Source: CAIWKO01 sp964469155 (GTDB lineage: Bacteria; Bacteroidota; Bacteroidia; Bacteroidales; CAIWKO01). From it: a stretch of DNA of 64,000 nt. The position numbers and the translations under genes are program-made. Positions 36,996 through 44,774 of the stretch are shown here, piece after piece; the stretch's first letter is position 1, and every line of letters begins with the position of its first letter. Where the stretch lies: the NCBI GenBank assembly GCA_964469155.1, contig CAYXXU010000003.1:28355-92354 (forward strand), written 5' to 3'. The notes beneath the pieces are model-generated. The model made no database searches. It saw nothing but the letters and a program-made list of their open reading frames with translations, and was not told the origin of the DNA.

Positions 36996-37199
36996 ATGGA
37001 AACAAAAATTAAAAGCGGAACAGAAGTAATTGAAGAATTTTTTGCAGAAATTCTCAATATTCCTGGAGTAGATCCAAAAACAGCTGAGGCGTTGGTGTCA
37101 CTTTACAACAAGGATAAACTCACAGAAAAAAACTTACAGAATGCTCTGGACGAAATAATCCAAAAAGAATTAACTAAAATCGAAAAAGGAAATGAATAA
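36996..37199 (+). CDS. Small helical partner of the SMC-like ATPase
   Basis: 67 residues, mostly helical: METKIKSGTEVIEEFFAEIL, then IPGVDPKTAEALVSLY, which looks helix-hairpin-helix-like, then a charged helix. Its stop overlaps the ATPase start by 8 nt (ATGAATAA), so the two are translationally coupled. Probably a subunit or loader of the ATPase. No known family recognised. Confidence 0.6.
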   Translation: METKIKSGTEVIEEFFAEILNIPGVDPKTAEALVSLYNKDKLTEKNLQNALDEIIQKELTKIEKGNE

Positions 37200-39609
37200 A
37201 ATAATAAAAATCAGTATTTCTGGTATTCGTGGTGTTAAAGACTCATTGGAATTACCTCTTGATGGTAAACCTCTTTTAGTTTATGGCGAAAATGGATCCG
37301 GCAAAAGTTCTATTTCCGATTCATTAGAATGGTTTTACATGGATAATATTGAACATTTATCCGGACAGGAAATAGGCAAGGAATCAATTAGAAATATATT
37401 TCTTCCGGATGATGAAAATTCCTTTGTTGAAATCCTGTTTTCCAATAAGAAATTGGATACAAAGAAATCGCTAAGCTCCTCATTTCGCAAAGCCAATTCA
37501 AATAATTCTAGCGTGTTTGACGAATATATTGATACATCGCAATCCGAAAATCTTATTTTACGTTATAGGGATCTGGTCCAGTTTATTACAGCCACAAAAG
37601 GTGAAAAGCTAACACATCTTCAGTCAATAATTGGCTTTTCTGAGGTCAGGGATATAAGGGCAATACTTAAAAAGTTTGCTGGCAAATACGCCCGTGAGAT
37701 AAAAGCAGCCAATTTTAGTTATAAAAAAAGCCAGCAGCAATCCATTTTAATGGAATGTTTTGCTCAGAATATTACTTCCGAAAAGCAATTCTGCGAATCA
37801 GCGTCAAAACTTATCAAACCCTTAAAACTTGACAAAACTATTAACTCTTTCCGAGATTGCAGTGTTATATTAAAATCAATAGAATCAAAAGAAGAAACTA
37901 CAATTGTTGAGCAAATAAATTTCAATAATAGAGTTTCTGATATCCTCTCAGAGTTTATTGCTGAACTTACTCATATTCATACATGCTACCAGAATTATTT
38001 TACAGTATATTCATCTTTAAGAAAAGATAAGGAGAAGATAAAAAAACTGCTCCTATTAGATTTATTGGTCGAAGGTATCAAAGCATTAAAAAATGATATA
38101 ATTAAAGGAGATATTTGCCCGCTATGTCAGCAACAAAAAAACAAAATTGAGTTAATTAAGGAGTTGAATAATCGGATTGAAGATTTAAAGGAAGTCCAAA
38201 GTGAAAAAAACAATTTTGATGATAAAGTTGATGAACTTAAAAACATTCTTGAAAGAAACTTAAATTCCATTAATGGGCTGCTTCGAGAAAAGAATCTTAA
38301 AGATAAAGCTAATGCGGCAATTTTAAAAACAATCGAGACACTCAGTAAGTCTTTGAAGCAGATATCAGATGAACTTAAGAAAGATCTTTTTTCTGATGCC
38401 CCCATTAAAAAGCTCAGTGAAGTACAAATTGAAAAAAAGGCCATTGAAGAACTAATCAAATTATCTAAAAATAAGGCAAAGGAATTAACAGATAGCATGT
38501 CGGGTAATTTGAAATTACAGGTACATACAAAACTTTCCAGAGCCAATGATGCATATATTTCATTTCAAAAACTGGTTAAAGAAGAAGTTTTGCTTACAAG
38601 TCAACAAAACACATTTGAGGCGCTTTATTCTGATTTTATAAAGCGCCAGGAGGAAGCATTAAATGTTTTTCTGAAATTATTCTCTGGTGATATTAATAAG
38701 TATTATTCACTAATGAATCCTGATGAACATGTTGGGGATATTCGGCTTGTTCCAATGAAAGACAAATACGATGACTTGGATGGAATTACAATTACTTACA
38801 ATTTCTATAAGACTAAACAATCTCCGCCAACCGCACTTCTAAGTGAAAGCCACATTAATTGTTTGGGGTTGTCATTTTTTCTTGCTTCCGTAAAGGCGTT
38901 TAATAAAGAGAATAATTTCTTTTTGTTAGATGATGTTATCTCTAGTTTTGATGGTAACCACAGAACCCGTTTTATGAGGTTGTTGATCGAAGTATTTTCA
39001 GATTATCAGATTATTTTACTAACTCATGAAAAAGATTTCTTTGACATTGCATCCAGCGAAGCAAAGCGAAAGAATTGGGTAATCAAATCACTATCCTGGA
39101 CTGCCGAAAAAGGTGTTGGGTTTGAAACTCCGTTAATTGATTTAAGGTCTCGTATTGAAGAAAAGTTAAAAACGAAAAATACAGATGGGCTTGGTAATGA
39201 TATCAGGAAATATGGAGAAAGACAACTTAAACAAATTGCCTTAAATATTGAGGCTGACCTTCCATTTAGATTTAACGACCGGAATGAGGATCGTATGATG
39301 AACGAATTGTTGTGTGGTATTCAAAGCAAAATAAATAAGCATTCTCCCTCAGATTTAAAATTGAAGTCAAATTGTGATTCCTTGCTCGCATCACCAATGA
39401 TGATTGGCAACAAATCCTCCCACGACAGTTCTTTTAAAGAAAACATAGCGGATCTTGGTGTTTTCGATGAAGATGTAATAAAATTGATAAAAACCTTTTA
39501 TTGCTCAGAGTCCAAATGCAAAAGTTTTATTTCCATTAAGAATTATGACACTGTAAAAAAGCAAATACGCTGCAATTGCGGAAAGTTATGTTATAGTTGG
39601 ATTAAATAA
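37192..39609 (+). CDS. SMC/Rad50-like ATPase with zinc hook and C-terminal zinc cluster
   Basis: 805 residues. Walker A YGENGSGKSS (~31-40) is followed by long coiled coils broken by a CPLC zinc hook (~309), then an ABC signature-like SESHINCLGLSFFLA (~553), Walker B FFLLDDVISSFDG (~577) and LTHEKDF (H-loop). The ~200-residue extension contains GNKSSHD (~740) and ends in a four-cysteine cluster (CSESKC, then CNCGKLC). Such ATPases sense or tether DNA ends. The extension differs from SbcC and could carry the effector function, reminiscent of RloC, although no PrrC-type nuclease motif is clear. Confidence 0.8.
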   Translation: MNKIIKISISGIRGVKDSLELPLDGKPLLVYGENGSGKSSISDSLEWFYMDNIEHLSGQEIGKESIRNIFLPDDENSFVEILFSNKKLDTKKSLSSSFRKANSNNSSVFDEYIDTSQSENLILRYRDLVQFITATKGEKLTHLQSIIGFSEVRDIRAILKKFAGKYAREIKAANFSYKKSQQQSILMECFAQNITSEKQFCESASKLIKPLKLDKTINSFRDCSVILKSIESKEETTIVEQINFNNRVSDILSEFIAELTHIHTCYQNYFTVYSSLRKDKEKIKKLLLLDLLVEGIKALKNDIIKGDICPLCQQQKNKIELIKELNNRIEDLKEVQSEKNNFDDKVDELKNILERNLNSINGLLREKNLKDKANAAILKTIETLSKSLKQISDELKKDLFSDAPIKKLSEVQIEKKAIEELIKLSKNKAKELTDSMSGNLKLQVHTKLSRANDAYISFQKLVKEEVLLTSQQNTFEALYSDFIKRQEEALNVFLKLFSGDINKYYSLMNPDEHVGDIRLVPMKDKYDDLDGITITYNFYKTKQSPPTALLSESHINCLGLSFFLASVKAFNKENNFFLLDDVISSFDGNHRTRFMRLLIEVFSDYQIILLTHEKDFFDIASSEAKRKNWVIKSLSWTAEKGVGFETPLIDLRSRIEEKLKTKNTDGLGNDIRKYGERQLKQIALNIEADLPFRFNDRNEDRMMNELLCGIQSKINKHSPSDLKLKSNCDSLLASPMMIGNKSSHDSSFKENIADLGVFDEDVIKLIKTFYCSESKCKSFISIKNYDTVKKQIRCNCGKLCYSWIK

Positions 39610-39615
39610 TCATAA

Positions 39616-39957
39616 TTACTTGAGGCGGTTATCCCACTTAGTCCCCTGCCAGTCCGATATTTCCCCCCCATTGTCACAGGCGGAGCATTTCCAATCAATG
39701 GAACCTTCTTTAGAAATGTGTCCTTTAATGGTGCCGTGGCAGCCCTTTTTAAAGCATCGTATATCCACTGAACAGTCTTCATTGCGTCCCTTCTTTGTGG
39801 TTTCATCAATAATGAGGGCCATGAAGCTAAATAATTTCCGGGCTGCAGCCGGCATTTCTTTGGCGATGTTGCCGGAGTCATCCAAACAGTGGAGGATATT
39901 AGTGATGTACATTAGGTCAAGGAGTTGATATTCGATAAACTGAACAAGATACATCAT
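39616..39957 (-). CDS. Small zinc-ribbon protein, possibly 5'-truncated
   Basis: 113 residues on the minus strand, tail to tail with the ATPase gene. The C-terminal half has a two-pair cysteine ribbon (IRCFKKGCHG, then WKCSACDNGGEISDW), a pattern I recognise from small uncharacterised zinc proteins; the N-terminal half is helical. Its first codons (MMYL) lie inside the 51-bp repeat at 39947-39997, so the start could be a fusion made when that repeat arrived. Function unknown. Confidence 0.6.
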   Translation of the reverse strand: MMYLVQFIEYQLLDLMYITNILHCLDDSGNIAKEMPAAARKLFSFMALIIDETTKKGRNEDCSVDIRCFKKGCHGTIKGHISKEGSIDWKCSACDNGGEISDWQGTKWDNRLK

Positions 39958-39997
39958 TTTTAATAAATGTCAAGTTTTTTGCGCAAAAAACTTGACA
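39947..39997. repeat. 51-bp palindrome-bearing repeat, copy A
   Basis: Identical to 44100-44150 over 51 bp. Bases 39968-39997 form a perfect 30-bp palindrome with half-site TGTCAAGTTTTTTGC. It abuts the start of the minus-strand zinc-ribbon gene and lies 31 bp from the end of the IS30-type transposase. Together with copy B it flanks a 4.1-kb segment. Members of the IS30 family are known to insert at palindromes. Confidence 0.75.
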
Positions 39998-40028
39998 ACG
40001 CAGATTCAACTACCAAACGCAACTAAAT

Positions 40029-40978
40029 TCAGGAAGCTAAATTAATGAAAAGATTAACTGGGGTTTCATAGGTTAAATTTTTTCTTGGTCTTCGGTTTAA
40101 TTTGTATTGAATTTCAGTTATTTGCATGTCTGTTAATGAGTCAAATTTTGATTTTTTAGGTATATATTGTCGTATGAGCTTGTTTGTATATTCATTTAAT
40201 CCTCTTTCCCATGATGAGTAAGGATGAGCGAAATAAAAATCTGTATTTAATTTTTTTGAAATCGTTTTATGGTCGGCAAATTCAGTTCCATTGTCAGAGG
40301 TAATTGAGTATATAAAAGATTTATAAGGCAATAACATATCAATTAATGCTTTTGAAAGTTCTTTTGCGCTTTTTCCAGCTACAAGCTTCTTCATCATAAG
40401 AAAATCTGTTTTTCTTTCAACAATGGTAACGATAGCTCCTTTATTTTCTTTTCCTACTATCGTGTCAATTTTCCAATCTCCAAATCGTTGTTTTTTATTT
40501 ATAACATCTGGTCGCTGACCAATCAACACCTTGTCTTTTATCACAATATTTTTACCCGATACAGGTCGTTTACGATGCTTTAAACGATGCCTGAGATTTT
40601 TATATTTATTCCCGCCTACTGCTTTGTCTTGACGAATGTATTGATATATTCGTTCATGACTTACCATAGGAATGTTGTTCTTCCTACAATAACCGGTTAT
40701 TTGTTCCGGGGACCATTGTTCTTTCTCAAACTTTTCATCAATAAATCGCTTTATAGTGTCATTAAATTTACGAGGATAATTATAACGATCCTTTTTCTCA
40801 TCGCTGTACGTTTGAGCAATTTCGGCCCGATATTTACCACGCGTTGTTGAATTACGCTTTATTTCTTTATAAATGGTGGACTTATCAAAGCCCAATGTTT
40901 TGCAATAAATGATTTTGACTTTCCACATTCCAGGTATGCTTCTATTTGGTAACTTTGCTCTTTGGTTAGATGTTTCAT
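40029..40978 (-). pseudogene. IS30-family transposase, frameshifted near its start
   Basis: The main frame (40029-40928, 299 residues) has GFDKSTIYKEIKRN (HTH), WSPEQITGYC and the DDE core: DTIVGKE, ITSDNGTEF and the late Glu region ERGLNEYTNKLIRQYIP. The normal N-terminus (MKHLTKEQSYQIEAYLECGK) is read in another frame from ATG 40978. The frames cross at about 40896-40902, where an expected AKQLGF reads as if one base were missing. This implies a one-base deletion, or a sequencing error. I could not identify matching terminal inverted repeats. Confidence 0.8.
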
Positions 40979-41016
40979 TTGCAACTTATTTTTGGCGATT
41001 TAGGAGGCAAAAAAAG

Positions 41017-41082
41017 AAACTTTTATCCTTTCAGCGAAAGTACGGAGAAAGAAATTTCTCTGTGCTTTCCTGATAAAAGTTT
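41017..41082. other. Long imperfect hairpin between IS30 remnant and phosphoesterase gene
   Basis: The outer arms AAACTTTTATC (41017-41027) and GATAAAAGTTT (41072-41082) are perfect complements. Inside them GAAAGTACGGAGAAA pairs with TTTCTCTGTGCTTTC at 13 of 15 positions. It could be a terminator-like structure, an old element end or a regulatory RNA for the gene at 41107. Confidence 0.55.
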
Positions 41083-41106
41083 TACTTTTAAACACCTTGT
41101 CACCAT

Positions 41107-41907
41107 ATGAAAATTCAATACTGCGCCGACCTGCACCTGGAGTTCCCTGAAAACAAAGAATTCCTGAAAAAACACCCTTTAATCCCCAAAGGCGAGGTCC
41201 TCATTATGGCCGGTGATATTGTCCCTTTTCGGATAATGGACAAGCATCAGGATTTCTTCGATTTTGTATCCGATAACTTTGAAATTACCTATTGGATTCC
41301 GGGCAACCATGAATATTATCATTCCGATCTGTCTGAAAAGCAAGGCGGCTTTACCGAAAAGATCAGGGAAAATGTAGTTTTATTGAACAATACATCGGTA
41401 ATTCTGAATAATATCCGGTTTATTTTCTCAACGTTGTGGACACAAATAAGCAAAGAAAACGAATGGCTTATCAGACAGCGATTGAATGACTTTCACGTAA
41501 TTGCTTATAATAACGGCCATTTGCTACCGGCCACGTATAATAAATTGCACGACGAATCCCTTGTGTTTATTAAAAAAGAGCTCTGTAGTTCAGCAAGTGA
41601 GAGAAAAGTTGTTGTAACTCATCATGTCCCCACCTTAATGAATTATCCTGAGAAATATAAAGGTGATGCCTTGAACGAAGCATTTGCAGTTGAACTTCAT
41701 GATTTAATTCTGGAATCTGTCCCGGAATATTGGATTTATGGACATCATCATACAAATATTGCTGATTTTAAGATTGGGAATACTAATCTTCTTACTAATC
41801 AACTTGGCTATGTACGATATAATGAACATGCTGGTTTTGATAAAAACAAACATTTTGAAACTTTTATTGATGATAATCAGTATAATAAAGCTACTTTTGC
41901 ACAATAA
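41107..41907 (+). CDS. Calcineurin-like metallophosphoesterase
   Basis: 266 residues with the full metallophosphoesterase set: ADLHLE (D-x-H), MAGDIVP (GD), GNHEYY (GNHE), VVTHHVPT (H) and GHHHTNI (GHxH). Two metals would be bound. Substrate unknown: nucleic acid, cyclic nucleotide or phosphoprotein are all possible. It lies just before a regulator/nucleotidyltransferase pair and inside the segment bounded by the 51-bp repeats. Confidence 0.82.
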   Translation: MKIQYCADLHLEFPENKEFLKKHPLIPKGEVLIMAGDIVPFRIMDKHQDFFDFVSDNFEITYWIPGNHEYYHSDLSEKQGGFTEKIRENVVLLNNTSVILNNIRFIFSTLWTQISKENEWLIRQRLNDFHVIAYNNGHLLPATYNKLHDESLVFIKKELCSSASERKVVVTHHVPTLMNYPEKYKGDALNEAFAVELHDLILESVPEYWIYGHHHTNIADFKIGNTNLLTNQLGYVRYNEHAGFDKNKHFETFIDDNQYNKATFAQ

Positions 41908-41947
41908 AGCATTGAACTTTATTATACATTTTTAACTTTATCAAGAA

Positions 41948-42964
41948 ATGGAAATGAAAAAACTGCAACAATACTTAAAGGAGATCCTGGGAGTAGAACT
42001 CCAATATCAGCCAATAAACAAGGCGAAGCTCGGTAAGATGCCCTATTACATGGGAGAAATCTATCGTCTTTTTGAGGCTCACTTGTTAGACTTGTCTTTT
42101 ATACTTGTTGAAAAGCAGAACCCAGAGGAGTTCAGCATTATGCAAACCGAAATACATTTTAAAACAATCAGGAACGCTTTTAATAAAAAAGTGGTGCTGT
42201 TTGCCCATGACATGACATATTTGAACCGGCGGCGCCTGGTTGAGAAAGGGATAAATTTTGTGGTTCCGGGTAAACAACTTTTTTTACCCGATTTTCTGAT
42301 TGATTTAAGAGAAGATTTCAGCGTGAATAAAAATACAAACAAAAAAAAAACACTGTTGCCTTCAGCCCAGTTCATAGCCATCTACAGAATTATTCACAGG
42401 CATGATAAAATCCAAATTGAAGATATGCCATTTAAAGAACTGGCATTAAAACTAAAGTACACCCCGATGGCAATAACAAATGCTGCAGAAAACTTATTGT
42501 ATCATGAGGTATGCACTATTGCTGGAGAAAAAGAAAAATATTTACGATTTAATCTTGACATTCCCAAAATGTGGAACGATCTTGAACATCGTAAACTTTT
42601 GGTAAACCCTATAATTAAAACTGTCTACGTAGATCAGGTTGTCGGAGAACCTTTTTTGCTTTATTGCAATGCTTCCGCATTGCCGGAATATTCCGACATG
42701 AATCCCAGCAGGCAGCAATACAAAGCCATAGAGAAAAAACTATTTTACAAGCTGCTTAAAGATGGCGCGTTAACGAATCTCAATAATAATGAAGGCAATA
42801 TCTGCCTGGAAGTATGGAAATACGATCCGCTGGCATTAGCAAGTGACATGCACAATCAAAGTCCGGTTGTTGATCCTCTTTCACTATATCTCACACTAAA
42901 GGATATGCCGGATGAAAGAACAGAAATGGCTTTGGAAAAAATAATTGAAAATAATATATGGTAA
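41948..42964 (+). CDS. Winged-helix protein, putative antitoxin of the second nucleotidyltransferase
   Basis: 338 residues. A central winged helix (AQFIAIYRIIHRHDKIQ, FKELALKLKYTPMAITNAAE, LLYHEVCTI) lies at ~140-190. The N-terminal domain, ending FVVPGKQLFLPDFLIDLRED, resembles the MarR/AbiEi-type proteins that precede nucleotidyltransferase toxins. It overlaps the next gene by 7 nt (ATGGTAA). Antitoxin and autorepressor is the most likely role, by gene order rather than by a family signature. Confidence 0.55.
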   Translation: MEMKKLQQYLKEILGVELQYQPINKAKLGKMPYYMGEIYRLFEAHLLDLSFILVEKQNPEEFSIMQTEIHFKTIRNAFNKKVVLFAHDMTYLNRRRLVEKGINFVVPGKQLFLPDFLIDLREDFSVNKNTNKKKTLLPSAQFIAIYRIIHRHDKIQIEDMPFKELALKLKYTPMAITNAAENLLYHEVCTIAGEKEKYLRFNLDIPKMWNDLEHRKLLVNPIIKTVYVDQVVGEPFLLYCNASALPEYSDMNPSRQQYKAIEKKLFYKLLKDGALTNLNNNEGNICLEVWKYDPLALASDMHNQSPVVDPLSLYLTLKDMPDERTEMALEKIIENNIW

Positions 42965-43725
42965 GAGGAATAGAAAAATTCAGGGAATATTTTAAGGATT
43001 TTCCCGACAATTATGTAATAATTGGTGGCACTGCCTGTGATATAATAATCAGCGATGCCGAACTCACACCCCGTGCGACTAAGGATATTGACATTATTCT
43101 GGTGGTGGAAGCATTAAATCCAGAATTCGTAAAACGCTTCTGGGAATTTGTAAAGACGGCAAATTATGAGCGACAGGAAGTGGGTGGCGAAGAACGGAAA
43201 TATTATCGTTTCATTAAGCCGGCAGACAATGAGTTTCCGATGCAGATTGAATTGTTTTCGCGCAAGCCCGATGTGATTATTCTTGAAGAAGGCGCCTACC
43301 TTACGCCTATTCCGTTTGATGATGACCTCTCCAGCCTTTCTGCTATATTGCTGAGCGATGATTATTACAACTATATGATAAAGCATAGCACCCTGGAAAA
43401 CGGCTTGCATCTTGCAAATACCGAAGCCCTGATATGCCTGAAAGCTAAAGCATATTTAGAGATTGCTGAGCGTATTGCCCAGGGGAAGAATGAAGATTCA
43501 AAAAACTTGCGTAAACATAAAGCCGATGTGTTTCGCTTAACGCTAATGCTAACTGCGGACAATGTTTTTGATTTACCTGAAAGCATTAAATCACATTTGC
43601 AAACATTTGCAGATACAGTTGCCAATGATTTGCCCGATAAAGCTATTTTCAATAAAATGGGTATTGGAAATGTTGATGCAAATGCTATATTTAAACAATT
43701 GTTACAGAATTTTAATTTAAAATAA
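42958..43725 (+). CDS. Nucleotidyltransferase, AbiEii-like (second putative toxin)
   Basis: 255 residues. IIGGTACDIIISDAELTPRAT followed by KDIDIILVV is the GG-x-A...D-x-D core of the AbiEii/DUF1814-like nucleotidyltransferases. MQIELFSRKPDVI carries a possible third acidic residue, and ALICLKAKAYLEIAERIAQG fits the later conserved helix. Predicted toxin of a type IV-like pair with the gene at 41948, distinct from the pair at 10.4-12.3 kb. Confidence 0.72.
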   Translation: MVRGIEKFREYFKDFPDNYVIIGGTACDIIISDAELTPRATKDIDIILVVEALNPEFVKRFWEFVKTANYERQEVGGEERKYYRFIKPADNEFPMQIELFSRKPDVIILEEGAYLTPIPFDDDLSSLSAILLSDDYYNYMIKHSTLENGLHLANTEALICLKAKAYLEIAERIAQGKNEDSKNLRKHKADVFRLTLMLTADNVFDLPESIKSHLQTFADTVANDLPDKAIFNKMGIGNVDANAIFKQLLQNFNLK

Positions 43726-43739
43726 TCAACTAAAAATTA

Positions 43740-43897
43740 TGAAATCATTGTACATCCTCACACCATGAGAAATTGGCTTAAACCTATCTGGAATTCACTT
43801 CGAATAAATGGAAGGCGCAGTTTCCTTCCATGGCAAATAAAATGATTTATGATTTTTTAGAATCTCCCAAACTTGAATTATTTCAAAATAAAAACGA
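43740..43897 (+). pseudogene. Broken copy of the small HTH gene found intact at 44398
   Basis: The conceptual reading VHPHTMRNWLKPIWNSLRI and on to RRSFLPWQIK is nearly identical to residues 17-46 of the intact protein at 44398-44589. The N-terminus is lost, and after WQIK one T is missing, giving an in-frame TGA; restoring it gives LIYDFLESPK, again like the intact copy. It follows the nucleotidyltransferase stop by 15 bp. Confidence 0.75.
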
Positions 43898-43902
43898 CTC
43901 AA

Positions 43903-44095
43903 CTATTTTTCGTCGTATTTTCTATTTGAATTACGAAACTCTTCAATTGGATATTTCTGTTCATTCTTCTCTATCTTATTTTTAAGAGCATCCTCGAGGT
44001 TAATATCGAAGCTATCTGCTAAGAGAATCAGAGAATAAAACACATCCCCCAATTCATCTGCGAGTTTGCTTTTATTAACGTACTTATCCTGATCT
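43903..44095 (-). pseudogene. 3' fragment of a MazG-like nucleotide pyrophosphohydrolase
   Basis: The minus-strand frame reads IDQDKYVNKSKLADELGDVF, YSLILLADSFDINLEDAL, KIEKNEQKYPIEEFR and ends at TAG (43905-43903). The ELGDV..LLAD and KIEKNE-KYP motifs are typical of MazG-like dNTP pyrophosphohydrolases of ~110 residues. The N-terminal half, including the first metal ligands, is missing exactly at the edge of the 51-bp repeat copy B, where an in-frame TGA follows. Confidence 0.75.
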
Positions 44096-44099
44096 ATAT

Positions 44100-44150
44100 A
44101 GATACATCATTTTTAATAAATGTCAAGTTTTTTGCGCAAAAAACTTGACA
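44100..44150. repeat. 51-bp palindrome-bearing repeat, copy B
   Basis: Identical to 39947-39997, in the same orientation. The palindrome is at 44121-44150. It interrupts the MazG-like gene, which shows that this copy, or the recombination at it, is the newcomer here. Bases 44151-44397 hold a 65-codon ORF (44184-44381) that I cannot support. Confidence 0.75.
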
Positions 44151-44397
44151 TAGCTTAATCCTTTTTGACTACTGTACACAAAAATGATTGATCTGAATAA
44201 TAGGCCAAATACCGCCAAACAATGCCAGCTAGTGTCAAAAAAATCAAAATCGTTGAAGGGGATTTATCCATATTATATTTGGGCAAAACTTAAAATTTAT
44301 GCCCAGACGAGGCAAAGATTTGAAAATACTCGAATACGAAATGCTCTTGTAAAAATGATAAAAAATCCTTATTATTTTTGAAGAAAACTTAAATCTC

Positions 44398-44589
44398 ATG
44401 CCCGGAAAAGTCAAAAACCTATCAGAAATTGCTAACGAATACGGGGTACACCCTCATACAATGAGAAATTGGCTTAAACCTATATGGACTTCACTTCGAA
44501 TACAAGGGAGACGAAGCTTCCTTCCGTGGCAAATAAAATTGATTTACGATTTTCTGGACGCTCCTGAGTTTTTAAATGACAGGAAGTAA
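44398..44589 (+). CDS. Small HTH DNA-binding protein near the integrase (possible Xis)
   Basis: 63 residues: NLSEIANEYGVHPHTMRNWL is a helix-turn-helix, followed by a basic wing-like segment (RRSFLPWQIKLIYDF). Size, position beside the integrase and basic charge suit a recombination directionality factor or a small repressor. A damaged second copy lies 0.65 kb upstream. Confidence 0.65.
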   Translation: MPGKVKNLSEIANEYGVHPHTMRNWLKPIWTSLRIQGRRSFLPWQIKLIYDFLDAPEFLNDRK

Positions 44590-44774
44590 ACTTTCAGCCA
44601 CACCTTTGTCACAAATTTAGCACATAATTGTGATGAATTAGAACGACTATTACTCATATTTCATTGTCTCTTCAGGATGATACCTGAATTTTACTAAATG
44701 TTTACTATGCTTACTTAAAATCTTCTCGAATTTAACTTAAATTCTACTCAAGAATAAAATTTTCTACTCAATTT

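Noticed and set aside
39591..39881. Alternative 96-codon minus-strand frame over the zinc-ribbon gene
   Set aside because: The frame at 39616-39957 carries ordered cysteine pairs and WxC-type motifs; this one does not.
44184..44381. 65-codon ORF between 51-bp copy B and the small HTH gene
   Set aside because: No family, no promoter seen, and odd composition in a decaying region; too weak to call.
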